Below are positions 1-7,033 of a DNA stretch of 42,321 bases, piece after piece. Origin of the DNA: Bacteroidales bacterium UBA1219. GTDB lineage: Bacteria; Bacteroidota; Bacteroidia; Bacteroidales; P3. The notes below the pieces were generated by a model. It searched no databases, was not told where the DNA came from, and saw only the letters and a list, made by a program, of their open reading frames with translations. A program made the translations under genes and the position numbers. The DNA lies in assembly GCA_002309295.1 (NCBI GenBank), contig DBXF01000029.1, forward strand, positions 1 through 42,321, written 5' to 3'. Position 1 is the stretch's first letter. Every line of letters starts with the position of its first letter.

Positions 1-315
1 GGTGACGACCTAGTGCTTCGCCAGTATACGGGTCCAGAGTGCATGGTGGCCGGAGAGCAGTTCGGCATCGGGGAACCCACGGGTGCTGTGTGGCAAGATC
101 TCGAGAAGGTGGAGCTCATCGTGGTGCCAGGCGTAGCTTTCGACCGCCAGCGCAACCGCATGGGACGCGGACGCGGTTTCTACGACCGTCTGCTGCGACT
201 GCAGAACGCCGCAAAGATTGGCGTGGCCTTCGATTTCCAGCTTCTCGACCATATCCCCGCCGAGCCTTTCGACATAAAAATGGACCGCGTGGTGACCGAA
301 AGTTCGGAATTCTGA
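1..315 (+). CDS. 5-formyltetrahydrofolate cyclo-ligase, 3' part (5' end outside window)
   Basis: The frame is open from base 1, so the gene begins upstream; about 104 C-terminal residues are present out of a usual family length near 180. The segment NRMGRGRGFYDRLL is the family's highly conserved glycine-rich nucleotide and substrate binding motif, preceded by a typical LIVVPGVAFD strand. The C-terminal part (IGVAFDFQLLDHIPAEPFDIKMDRVVTE) follows the expected pattern, ending with the conserved V-T-E. The enzyme converts 5-formyl-THF to 5,10-methenyl-THF with ATP in the cytoplasm. Recognition is by family knowledge; the truncation by the window edge is seen directly. Other folate genes (folK, thyA) lie elsewhere in this window but not in the same operon. 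Confidence 0.9.
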   Translation, partial: GDDLVLRQYTGPECMVAGEQFGIGEPTGAVWQDLEKVELIVVPGVAFDRQRNRMGRGRGFYDRLLRLQNAAKIGVAFDFQLLDHIPAEPFDIKMDRVVTESSEF

Positions 316-352
316 ATAAAATTGAAAATTGAATGTTGAAAATTGAAACCGT

Positions 353-406
353 AGAGACGCACGGCCGTGCGTCTTTAAAAACACAAGAACGCACAGCGTG
401 CGTCCC
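353..406. repeat. Composite double-palindrome repeat, copy 1
   Basis: A perfect 18-base palindrome GACGCACGGCCGTGCGTC lies at 356-373, followed at 387-406 by a second, imperfect palindrome (core GCACAGCGTGC). The same pair, in the opposite orientation, occurs at 23569-23618 and 24500-24547. It sits just after the stop of the cyclo-ligase gene, where it could form stem-loops in RNA, but no U-tract makes it a clear terminator. Confidence 0.8.
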
Positions 407-446
407 TATTTTTTATTTATTGATAAATCACTGAGTTTGTAACAAA

Positions 447-1238
447 CTAATCATCAAGTTCAAATACAATTGGCAAGGTGAGTTCTGTCCTCGTTTTTCT
501 CACTCGTTTTTCTCCGAATTCCCAATTCGGCATCATCTTCACCACACGAAGAGCCTCTTCGCCACAGCCACCACCGATGTCGTTCATGATTTTGACATTA
601 GTTACACTTCCGTCTTTTTCCACAATAAATTGAACATGAACAGTCCCTTGAATATTGCTGTCTCTAGCAGCCTGTGGATATTTAAGATTTTTGGACAAGA
701 ATTCATATAGGGCCTTTTCACCACCGGGGAATGTCGGAGGATTTTCTATTGCTCCTACACAGACAAAAACTTCGTCTTCATCTTCCAACTTTGCGTCCGA
801 CGCACACTGTTTCGGAGTGTCGGATAATGTGTCTGTCCTGTCAATAAAACCCACTTCAACATCTTCGCCGAGAACCTCCAAAAGATCATCGGGTGGCGGT
901 GGCGGCAACGGCAGGGTGTCGGCTTGCTCGATATTATCGGTGTCGGTGTTTGTCACTTCTCCAACTGTCTGAAACGGAGGAAAACCGCTATTCCCGCCGC
1001 AGGCCGAAAGTCCGAGAGCGAGGCCAGAGATGGTGGCAATCTTGCCGAGTTTCATCCGTTCGAAAAGCGTCTTTTCCAAATACTGCACCTCCCACTCGCA
1101 GCGCGGACAGGTGCCACGGCACTCGCCTTCGTAAGTGCATTCGGGGATATCGAGCTTAATGTCGTTTTCCTCGGCAATCTTTCGACGGATACCCTTCAAA
1201 TATCCGCAAATCTTCTTTCCTCGTGTTGTTTTACTCAT
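447..1238 (-). CDS. TonB-like energy-transducer domain protein, paralogue 1
   Basis: 263 residues. The N-terminal 60 residues are basic and hold a C34-x5-C40-x3-C44-x2-C47 cluster that looks metal-binding. A hydrophobic segment with a lipobox-like LGLSAC follows at 65-80, then a Pro/Asp-rich linker. The last about 85 residues match the TonB C-terminal fold: YPQAARD, then VQFIVEKDGSVTNVKI, then GCGEEALRVVKMMPNW, ending TLPIVFEL. I infer that the protein is membrane-anchored with a periplasmic TonB-type domain that contacts outer-membrane receptors. The start at 1238 is supported because the Cys-rich region is conserved in the neighbouring paralogue; an internal Met62 would give a lipoprotein-like start instead. 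No exbB or exbD is nearby. Confidence 0.8.
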   Translation of the reverse strand: MSKTTRGKKICGYLKGIRRKIAEENDIKLDIPECTYEGECRGTCPRCEWEVQYLEKTLFERMKLGKIATISGLALGLSACGGNSGFPPFQTVGEVTNTDTDNIEQADTLPLPPPPPDDLLEVLGEDVEVGFIDRTDTLSDTPKQCASDAKLEDEDEVFVCVGAIENPPTFPGGEKALYEFLSKNLKYPQAARDSNIQGTVHVQFIVEKDGSVTNVKIMNDIGGGCGEEALRVVKMMPNWEFGEKRVRKTRTELTLPIVFELDD

Positions 1239-1325
1239 GGTCTTTGGTCATTGGTCGCTGGTCTGTGGTCTTGGGTTTGAAAAAAACAGTTGAAATCATT
1301 GATAAATCATTGAGCTTGTAACAAG

Positions 1326-2099
1326 CTAATCCTCAAGACTAAATGTTATTGGCAAGGTGAACTGCGTCCTAATTTTTACCCCTCTTTGGTCTCCCGGTTT
1401 CCATTTCGGCATCATTTTCACCACCCGCAGAGCCTCCTCGCCACAGCCACCACCTATATCCCTTAAAACTTTGGCATTGGTTATACTACCGTCTTTGTCC
1501 ACCGTGAATTGGACATATACTTTTCCTTGAATATTGCTGTCTTTGGCAGCCTGAGGGTATTTCAGATTTTTGGCAAGAAATTCGTACACGGCTTCCTCCC
1601 CGCCGGGGAACTCTGGCATTTTCTCCACTATCCCCAATATCATATCTTCATCTTCCATTTTTGCGTCCGACGCATAATTTTGGGTTGAATCTGGGTTCTC
1701 AATAATCACACCTTCAAGGATTTCTTCACCGACAACGGGCAAAACCATGTCCGGATCTGGCGGCGGCGGTAAAGGAACACTGTCGGCTTGCACAATATTA
1801 TCGGTGTCGGTGTTGGGTACATCGCCGGTGGTCTCTATAATTGGTCCCGGATTACCGCCACAGGCTGAAAGTCCGAGGGCGAGGCCAGAGATGGTGGCAA
1901 TCTTGCCGAGTTTCATTCGTTCGAAAAGCGTCTTTTCCAAATACTGCACCTCCCACTCGCAGCGCGGACAGGTGCCACGGCACTCGCCTTCGTAGGTGCA
2001 TTCGGGAATGTCGAGCTTGATGTCGTTTTCCTCGGCAATCTTACGACGGATACCCTTCAAATATCCGCAAATCTTCTTTCCTCGTGTTGTTTTACTCAT
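1326..2099 (-). CDS. TonB-like energy-transducer domain protein, paralogue 2
   Basis: 257 residues, a tandem duplicate of the gene just downstream. The first 82 residues are identical to those of paralogue 1, including the four-Cys cluster and the hydrophobic segment. The central acidic/Pro linker has diverged, and the C-terminal TonB-type domain (YPQAAKD, VQFTVDKDGSITNAKV, GCGEEALRVVKMMPKW, TLPITFSL) is similar but not identical. The pattern of an invariant N-terminus with a variable middle suggests recent duplication or gene conversion at the 5' end. Both copies also share the same 20-odd bases just upstream of the ATG (1239-1260 and 2100-2120). Function is inferred as for paralogue 1. Confidence 0.8.
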   Translation of the reverse strand: MSKTTRGKKICGYLKGIRRKIAEENDIKLDIPECTYEGECRGTCPRCEWEVQYLEKTLFERMKLGKIATISGLALGLSACGGNPGPIIETTGDVPNTDTDNIVQADSVPLPPPPDPDMVLPVVGEEILEGVIIENPDSTQNYASDAKMEDEDMILGIVEKMPEFPGGEEAVYEFLAKNLKYPQAAKDSNIQGKVYVQFTVDKDGSITNAKVLRDIGGGCGEEALRVVKMMPKWKPGDQRGVKIRTQFTLPITFSLED

Positions 2100-2256
2100 G
2101 GTCTTTGGTCATTGGTCTTTAGTCATCTGTCTGTTTTTTTCCCGAAAATCTGAATGTCTGAAAATCTGAAAATCATTCCAATTTGCAAAGTTACACTTTT
2201 TTTATGATATTTCAAAATCGATTGAAAAATAATGAAGTTTGGACGGTAAAAAATGA

Positions 2257-2284
2257 AAAAAGCCGTCGTTTGTGGCGGCTTTTT
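2257..2284 (-). terminator. Rho-independent terminator of the tRNA gene
   Basis: A 9-base-pair stem (AAAAAGCCG at 2257-2265 with CGGCTTTTT at 2276-2284) with a 10-base loop. Read on the minus strand it ends in a run of T and abuts the CCA end of the tRNA gene, so it probably terminates tRNA-Val transcription. Confidence 0.7.
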
Positions 2285-2361
2285 GGTGATCTGTAACAGA
2301 TTTGAACTGTTGACCTCTTGCCTGTCAAGCAAGCGCTCTAAACCAACTGAGCTAACAGATC
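2284..2361 (-). tRNA. tRNA-Val (GAC anticodon)
   Basis: The reverse complement folds as a complete cloverleaf. The acceptor stem is GATCTGT with ACAGATC. The D-arm is GCTC-AGTTGGTTTA-GAGC. The anticodon arm CTTGC-TTGACAG-GCAAG gives anticodon GAC, and the T-arm is AACAG-TTCAAAT-CTGTT. Discriminator A and an encoded CCA are present at 2284-2287. Anticodon GAC reads the Val codon GUC. Mature 5' end is at 2361. Confidence 0.92.
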
Positions 2362-2489
2362 GTCATTGATTTTGTTTTGCAAAGATACGAACTTTTTTTG
2401 AATTGTACGAAAAAAAAACATATTGTCAATCTTTAATTCCCGCAAATCTCTATAAATCTGATTGTTGGTTCTCCTGTTCGCCCTTGCGC

Positions 2490-2585
2490 TATTCTGTCGC
2501 CCCTTCAGGGCTCATCGTTCATGGAACACATTTCTAAACAGGGGCTTACGCCCCTGCCTGTATTCTGTCGCCCCTACGGGGCTTT
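2490..2585. repeat. Three short GC-rich hairpin repeats
   Basis: The 290 bases between the tRNA and folK hold no credible gene but contain three related stem-loops built on GCCCC/GGGGC: near 2498-2513, AGGGGCTTACGCCCCT at 2540-2555, and GCCCCTACGGGGC at 2570-2582. Two of them are preceded by the same ATTCTGTCGCCCCT sequence. A similar stem (GCCCCTATGGGGC) occurs at 15083-15095. After them, 2626-2656 is a degenerate tandem repeat built on CCGAACT/CCGAATT. Confidence 0.65.
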
Positions 2586-2652
2586 ATGGAAAAAAGACAC
2601 AATTTGACTATGTTGAACTAAAAGTTCCGAACTCCGAATTCCGAGTTCCGAA

Positions 2653-3144
2653 CTAAAACTTCCAAACTTTCCCTTCGTCGGGACTTTCGTCGAGCAGTTG
2701 GCGGATGGTTTTTCCGAAAACGGGATGGACAAAATCGGGAAGGATTTCGCACAGCGGCACAAGCACGAAATTACGCAGGTGCATGCGCGGGTGCGGCACC
2801 ACAAGGTTGGGCTCGTCGATGACACTGTCGCCGAAGAAAATAATGTCGATGTCCATGGTGCGGGAGCTGTAGCCCTTGCCCGAGCGTTTGCGGCCTAGCT
2901 GTTTCTCTATCTCCAACGCCAGCTCCAGCACACGATGGGGTGGGAGGGAGGTTTTGATAACAACTGCCTGATTTATAAAATCTTGTTCCGTTTCAAAGCC
3001 CCATGCCTCGCTGCCGTACAGTGCCGAACGCTTTTCTATCGGTCCTATCTGAAGCTCAATCTGCCGACAGGCCTCTTGCAGCATCTCGGCTGTGTCGCCC
3101 ACGTTGCCGCCGAGCAACAGTACAGTGTCTATAAATTTGTCCAT
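2653..3144 (-). CDS. folK: 2-amino-4-hydroxy-6-hydroxymethyldihydropteridine pyrophosphokinase
   Basis: 163 residues from ATG at 3144, the usual HPPK length. Family signatures seen: LLLGGNVGD at the N-terminus (residues 8-16), SALYGSEAWGF with a substrate-binding aromatic, FINQAVVIKTSLPP, and the diagnostic RTMDIDIIFFGD, PHPRMHLRNFVLVPLCEI block. It transfers pyrophosphate from ATP to the pterin alcohol in folate synthesis in the cytoplasm. The start overlaps the end of aat by 16 bases, so translation is probably coupled. A longer open frame continues upstream but is a shadow of aat. No folP or folB is adjacent. Confidence 0.93.
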   Translation of the reverse strand: MDKFIDTVLLLGGNVGDTAEMLQEACRQIELQIGPIEKRSALYGSEAWGFETEQDFINQAVVIKTSLPPHRVLELALEIEKQLGRKRSGKGYSSRTMDIDIIFFGDSVIDEPNLVVPHPRMHLRNFVLVPLCEILPDFVHPVFGKTIRQLLDESPDEGKVWKF

Positions 3145-3830
3145 TTTCCTCTTAGTGTTTCGTATTTGTTGGTCTTTTTCAGGATGTCGATAAACAGTAG
3201 CCGTGGAATTGGCATGGCGCCGAGCGAGGCAAGGTGCGGTGTCTCCTGCTGGGCGTCTATAAGCAGTATGCCGTGACTTTTGCAGAAGTCTACCAGGGCG
3301 GCGAAAGCCACTTTCGAGGCGTCGCTTTGGGTGTGGAACATCGACTCGCCGAAAAAAGCCGCCCCGATGGAAAGTCCGTACAATCCGCCCACGAGCGCTC
3401 CGTCGGCGAAAGTCTCGAACGAATGCGCCAGCCCCAGCTCGTGCATCGCGCTGTAAGCCTCGATGTAGTCGGGAGTTATCCAACTGCTGTAACGTCTTTT
3501 ATAACGCACTGATGAACAGTTGGTTATCACGTCACGGAAACAGGTGTCGATACGTACTTCGAACTTGCCCGACTTGACGACGCGTTTCAGCGATTTGGAG
3601 CATTGGAACTGACTGGGGAACAATACCATACGTGGGTCGGGCGAAAACCAGTGGTAGCTGCCGAACCGGTAATACCACGGGAAACAGCCTTGACTGTAGC
3701 CGTCCACAAGACATTGGGGCGAGAGGTCGCCGCCACGGCCCACAAAGCCGTCCGGGTCACCCGGCATGGGGTCGGCGAACTTGTACACCGCCCCTTCTGC
3801 GGGCAGTATGAGTTCAGATTCCGAAGGCAT
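3129..3830 (-). CDS. aat: Leucyl/phenylalanyl-tRNA--protein transferase
   Basis: 233 residues, essentially the same length as characterised Aat proteins. It transfers Leu or Phe from aminoacyl-tRNA to N-terminal Arg/Lys of proteins, creating an N-degron for ClpS/ClpAP. Family motifs present: GGDLSPQCLVDGYSQGCFPWY, HWFSPDPRMVL, SSWITPDYIEAYSAMHELGLAHSFE, GLYGLSIGAAFFGESMF and the C-terminal LIDAQQETPHLASLGA. ATG at 3830 lies 17 bases inside the end of metK, and its own end overlaps folK by 16 bases. The three genes therefore form one overlapping operon that should share the metK promoter and riboswitch. Confidence 0.94.
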   Translation of the reverse strand: MPSESELILPAEGAVYKFADPMPGDPDGFVGRGGDLSPQCLVDGYSQGCFPWYYRFGSYHWFSPDPRMVLFPSQFQCSKSLKRVVKSGKFEVRIDTCFRDVITNCSSVRYKRRYSSWITPDYIEAYSAMHELGLAHSFETFADGALVGGLYGLSIGAAFFGESMFHTQSDASKVAFAALVDFCKSHGILLIDAQQETPHLASLGAMPIPRLLFIDILKKTNKYETLRGKWTNL

Positions 3831-5067
3831 CTTTTATCTTGTCCACGTAGTCGAGTTTCTCCCAAGTGAAGAACTCCACTTTGCGTTTTACCTCTTTGCC
3901 GTCTTCGATAAAGGTGACGGTCTTCATCCTCGGGTCGCGGCCGAAATGTCCGTATTTGGCTGTCTCGGCGAAAATTGGGTTGGTGAGGCCGAAACGTTTA
4001 ACGATGCTGTAGGGACGCATGTCGAAAATCTCTTTCACCTTTTCGGCAATCTCGCCGTCGGTCATTTTTACGTGAGCTGTGCCGTAGGTGTTCACGAAAA
4101 GTCCTACGGGCTGTGCCACTCCGATGGCGTAGGCCACCTGCACCAGCACTTCATCGCACACGCCTGCGGCAACGAGGTTTTTGGCGATGTGACGTGTGGC
4201 GTAGGCTGCGCTGCGGTCCACTTTCGAGGCGTCTTTGCCGGAGAAGGCTCCGCCGCCGTGGGCACCACGTCCGCCGTAGGTATCTACGATAATTTTGCGT
4301 CCCGTAAGGCCGGTGTCGCCGTGAGGTCCGCCGATGACGAACTTGCCGGTGGGATTAACGAATAATTTGTAGTCCTTTTTGGCAAACAGTTTTTGGTTCT
4401 CTTTGGAAAGACGTTTCAACACTCTGGGTATCAGGATGTTCTCCACGTCCTTGCGGATGGTGGCGAGCATTTTCTTTTCTGTGCCGAATTCGTCGTGCTG
4501 GGTTGATATGACGATGGTGTCGATGCGCAAGGGACGGTTGTCATCGCTGTATTCCACGGTAATCTGCGATTTGGAGTCGGGACGCAGGTAGGTCATCACC
4601 TTGCCATCTTTGCGGATTTTGGCCAGCTCGAGCATGAAGATATGTGCCAGCGTGATGGGCAGCGGCATATATTCTTTAGTCTCCTTGCAGGCATAGCCGA
4701 ACATCATGCCTTGGTCGCCGGCGCCTTGGTTTTCGAGCTCTTTGCGGTCCACGCCTTGGTTGATGTCGGGCGACTGGCCGTGGATGGCCGACATAATGCC
4801 GCACGAGTTGGCCTCGAACATGTATTCGCCTTTGGTGTAGCCGATGTTGCGGATAACTTCGCGCACCGTCTCCTGAATATCGACGTAGCCTGACGTCTTA
4901 ACCTCGCCCGCCACGACGCACAGTCCGGTAGTTACAAGGGTTTCGCAGGCCACGCGCGAGTGCGGGTCCTGACGCAGGAATTCGTCGAGCAATGCGTCCG
5001 AAATCTGGTCGGCAATTTTGTCGGGATGTCCTTCCGACACTGATTCTGATGTGAAGTAGTAAGCCAT
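3814..5067 (-). CDS. metK: S-adenosylmethionine synthetase
   Basis: 417 residues. It makes SAM from methionine and ATP in the cytoplasm. Seen: ESVSEGHPDKIADQISDA at residues 8-25 (ATP and metal binding), the GEVKTSGYVDI strand, MFGYACKET, the nucleotide loop GGPHGDTGLTGRKIIVDTYGG, and the GGGAFSGKD loop with Lys. The family is usually 380-420 residues. ATG at 5067 follows a roughly 150-base leader with a predicted SAM-II riboswitch (5165-5216) and a Bacteroidota promoter (5225-5255), so feedback control by SAM is expected. The gene overlaps aat downstream by 17 bases. Confidence 0.97.
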   Translation of the reverse strand: MAYYFTSESVSEGHPDKIADQISDALLDEFLRQDPHSRVACETLVTTGLCVVAGEVKTSGYVDIQETVREVIRNIGYTKGEYMFEANSCGIMSAIHGQSPDINQGVDRKELENQGAGDQGMMFGYACKETKEYMPLPITLAHIFMLELAKIRKDGKVMTYLRPDSKSQITVEYSDDNRPLRIDTIVISTQHDEFGTEKKMLATIRKDVENILIPRVLKRLSKENQKLFAKKDYKLFVNPTGKFVIGGPHGDTGLTGRKIIVDTYGGRGAHGGGAFSGKDASKVDRSAAYATRHIAKNLVAAGVCDEVLVQVAYAIGVAQPVGLFVNTYGTAHVKMTDGEIAEKVKEIFDMRPYSIVKRFGLTNPIFAETAKYGHFGRDPRMKTVTFIEDGKEVKRKVEFFTWEKLDYVDKIKDAFGI

Positions 5068-5096
5068 TTTTTTTACTTTTAAAACATTAATAAATA

Positions 5097-5116
5097 GAAA
5101 ACCCCTCGGGGTCTCC
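5097..5116 (-). promoter_or_regulatory. Leader hairpin between riboswitch and metK start (possible expression platform)
   Basis: On the minus strand GGAGACCC-CGAG-GGGTTTTC forms an 8-base-pair stem (two G-U pairs) with a 4-base loop, followed by T-rich sequence. It lies 30 bases upstream of the metK ATG and about 50 bases downstream of the predicted aptamer. It could be a weak terminator used by the riboswitch; the stem is short, so this is inference. Confidence 0.4.
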
Positions 5117-5164
5117 GTGATTATTTAATGCAAAAGTTTTCGATTTTGGATTGTAGCGAAGAAG

Positions 5165-5216
5165 AATGTTTTAGCATTTTTTCTTGTGGTTGCAATCATT
5201 ACAAATCTATCCACTT
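5165..5216 (-). promoter_or_regulatory. SAM-II (SAM-alpha) riboswitch aptamer in the metK leader
   Basis: Read on the minus strand the leader has the SAM-II order of elements. P1 5' strand GTGG (5214-5211) comes first. The loop follows with GATTTG (5207-5202) and ATTGCA (5196-5191). The P1 3' strand CCAC (5189-5186), an A-rich stretch and GCTAAAA (5175-5169) complete the core. The pseudoknot pairs AATG in the loop (5200-5197) with CATT after GCTAAAA (5168-5165). The conserved bases (GATTT, TTGCA, GCTAAAA) match what I remember of the class, while P1 and the pseudoknot differ in sequence but keep pairing. The predicted transcription start (about 5218) lies immediately upstream. The gene controlled makes SAM. 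No covariance-model search was run. Confidence 0.78.
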
Positions 5217-5224
5217 TGCGTTTG

Positions 5225-5255
5225 CAAAAATACTATTTTTTCGTCGAACGGCAAA
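5225..5255 (-). promoter_or_regulatory. Bacteroidota promoter for metK-aat-folK
   Basis: On the minus strand TTTG (5255-5252), 19 bases, then TATTTTTG (5232-5225) match the -33 TTTG and -7 TAnnTTTG elements. The predicted start near 5218 places the riboswitch at the very 5' end of the transcript. Confidence 0.7.
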
Positions 5256-5408
5256 ATTTTCTGTCAACTTTTTTTGCATCTTTTCGTAATGTTTTGACAC
5301 ATAATATCTGCCACCGTTGCAGTTTTAGGAAAAGACATTCCGCAAAAAGTTATGTTTTGAAGTTATGACAGAAAAATAGTCCTTTTTTGTCTGAAAATGC
5401 GACAAGGT

Positions 5409-5440
5409 ATTGTCTTTTTGCCGAAAAAAACGTAACTTTG
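5409..5440 (+). promoter_or_regulatory. Bacteroidota promoter for the 5487 gene
   Basis: ATTG at 5409-5412, 20 bases, then TAACTTTG at 5433-5440 fit the -33/-7 consensus. It lies about 45 bases upstream of the ATG at 5487 and is divergent from the metK promoter. Confidence 0.6.
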
Positions 5441-5486
5441 CAGTTCTTTAATTAATAGATTGAAATTACAAAAATCCGCAATTGAT

Positions 5487-6962
5487 ATGAGAAAAATCCT
5501 CGCAATCCTCCTAATATTCTGTATAGCAGGTGCTTTGTCGGCGCAGGTGCAGTATGTGCAGGGCGACAAGGGCAACAAAAAGGCCTACAATCCGCCCCTG
5601 ATTCAGTTCCCGCTCAATATGCCCGCAGACCGTATTCTTGTAGTTGAGCCCCGTCTCGGTTCCTTCAGCGTAGGTCTGTCAAACACCAACGTGAAAGCCA
5701 TAAAAGTGCGCTCCTGCGACATCAACTGGAAAGACGAGAAGTCTACGGAGATAGACGGGACAAAAAAATATTCTATACAAACAAGTTTCTGCTCTGGCGA
5801 CAAACTGCACCTTATTCTCGAACTGAACAACCGCGACTCGCTTGTGATAAGGCATATTGCGCTCGGCTTGCAAAATCTCGATGTTGTAACCGACACTGCC
5901 ATAGTGAGATACCAATACGGCTCCGACGAACACGGCTGGGTAGCGACGGCGCATTCGCCCGACGGCTCGAAACACGCACTGGTTTACTCCATTTGGGACG
6001 ACTACAAAAACGTCTCCGCGGCCAAAGCCCATCTTTTCGATGACAATATGAACTGCCAGTGGCAGAAGGTCCTGGAGTTCGGCGATGTTAACAGAGTGAT
6101 TGTCACCGACAAGGGTGAGGTGGTTACCGCCGCCATCGGCTATCTTCCCGACAAGGAAGAGGAGTCGATATTCCGTTTCAATGTCGCCAACGCCGGCGGT
6201 GTGGCATACGGCACCCTCAACACCAAATATGACCTCAGCTCTTTGGCGCTTTTGAACTATGTCGACGGCAAGGTGCTTATTACCGCCCTCGACGGTGAAG
6301 GCCGCAACCGCAAATTCTCCGCCGTGCGCTCTTTCGTTTTCGACATACCTTTCGGAGTTCTGCAGTCGGAACAACGCCACGTCTTCACCAAGGACGATGT
6401 GCGCTGTTTCGAGAACGAAGATGCCGACGACGATGTGGACACCACCACCGATTGCCTGCAGGCTCGTAGCTATTGCACCACACCGCAGGGCGGGGCAGTG
6501 CTTTACAACCGCTCGTGGACTGTGGAGATTCGCGACTACCGTACCGGTTCTGTAACCACCACCACCCACTGCATGGGCATGATACTGTTTCAGGTAGATA
6601 TGAAGGGCAATTTTGTGGCCATCACACCCATCCGGCAGCACAACCAGTATACCAACTTTACAAAAGCGGGAACCGATGTGGTGCTGCACGGCAACAACCT
6701 GTACGTAATAACCAACGAATCGTCGGAAGAGACCGAAGAATACAGGCCAACAGTGCCTGCCAAACGCACCCTTGGCCTGTTGAAATCGAATACAGGACTT
6801 TCCATCTACTCCGTAACTCCTAACGGTCAGGTTTCCAAGCAGGTACTCGAAAGGGAAAAGAAAGCGCTTATTTACACACATCTCTACAAGGGCGCCGAGG
6901 GGAAATACTATTTTCTTACCGGTCCCAAGTTCCCGACTATCAGTTACATAACCTTGCCGTAA
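5487..6962 (+). CDS. Exported protein of unknown function
   Basis: 491 residues from ATG at 5487. This start gives a clean signal peptide, MRKILAILLIFCIAGALSAQ; the upstream in-frame TTG start at 5460 would add nine polar residues and is less likely. I do not recognise a family. The mature protein is rich in beta-strand-like alternation and in short segments resembling propeller or WD-like repeats (for example GSDEHGWVATAHSPDGSKHALVYSIWDDYKN and VITDKGEVVTAAIGYLPDKEE), which is only an impression. A run of acidic residues (ENEDADDDVD) occurs near the middle. It is monocistronic, with its own promoter and a strong terminator. Confidence 0.8.
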   Translation: MRKILAILLIFCIAGALSAQVQYVQGDKGNKKAYNPPLIQFPLNMPADRILVVEPRLGSFSVGLSNTNVKAIKVRSCDINWKDEKSTEIDGTKKYSIQTSFCSGDKLHLILELNNRDSLVIRHIALGLQNLDVVTDTAIVRYQYGSDEHGWVATAHSPDGSKHALVYSIWDDYKNVSAAKAHLFDDNMNCQWQKVLEFGDVNRVIVTDKGEVVTAAIGYLPDKEEESIFRFNVANAGGVAYGTLNTKYDLSSLALLNYVDGKVLITALDGEGRNRKFSAVRSFVFDIPFGVLQSEQRHVFTKDDVRCFENEDADDDVDTTTDCLQARSYCTTPQGGAVLYNRSWTVEIRDYRTGSVTTTTHCMGMILFQVDMKGNFVAITPIRQHNQYTNFTKAGTDVVLHGNNLYVITNESSEETEEYRPTVPAKRTLGLLKSNTGLSIYSVTPNGQVSKQVLEREKKALIYTHLYKGAEGKYYFLTGPKFPTISYITLP

Positions 6963-6983
6963 GGGTAGAAGCTATATAAATAA

Positions 6984-7015
6984 AAAGTGCCGAAGAAAAT
7001 TCGGCACTTTTTTTG
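6984..7015. terminator. Bidirectional Rho-independent terminator
   Basis: An 11-base-pair perfect stem (6984-6994 with 7000-7010; core AGTGCCGAA/TTCGGCACT) with loop GAAAA, flanked by A's on the left and T's to 7015 on the right. It lies between two convergent genes and can serve both. Confidence 0.9.
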
Positions 7016-7033
7016 TTGAAATAACGTTTCTGT

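Noticed and set aside
2123..2332. 69-residue minus-strand frame
   Set aside because: Runs across tRNA-Val and its terminator and then through a degenerate repeat.
2653..3483. Extending folK upstream to 3483
   Set aside because: The extra 112 residues are out-of-frame translation of aat; the HPPK family starts at the ATG at 3144.
3766..4365. 199-residue plus-strand frame inside aat/metK
   Set aside because: Antisense to highly conserved MetK motifs; no start signal or domain.
5097..5116. A strong terminator in the metK leader
   Set aside because: The stem is short with two G-U pairs and the T-run is interrupted, so it is listed only as a possible expression platform.
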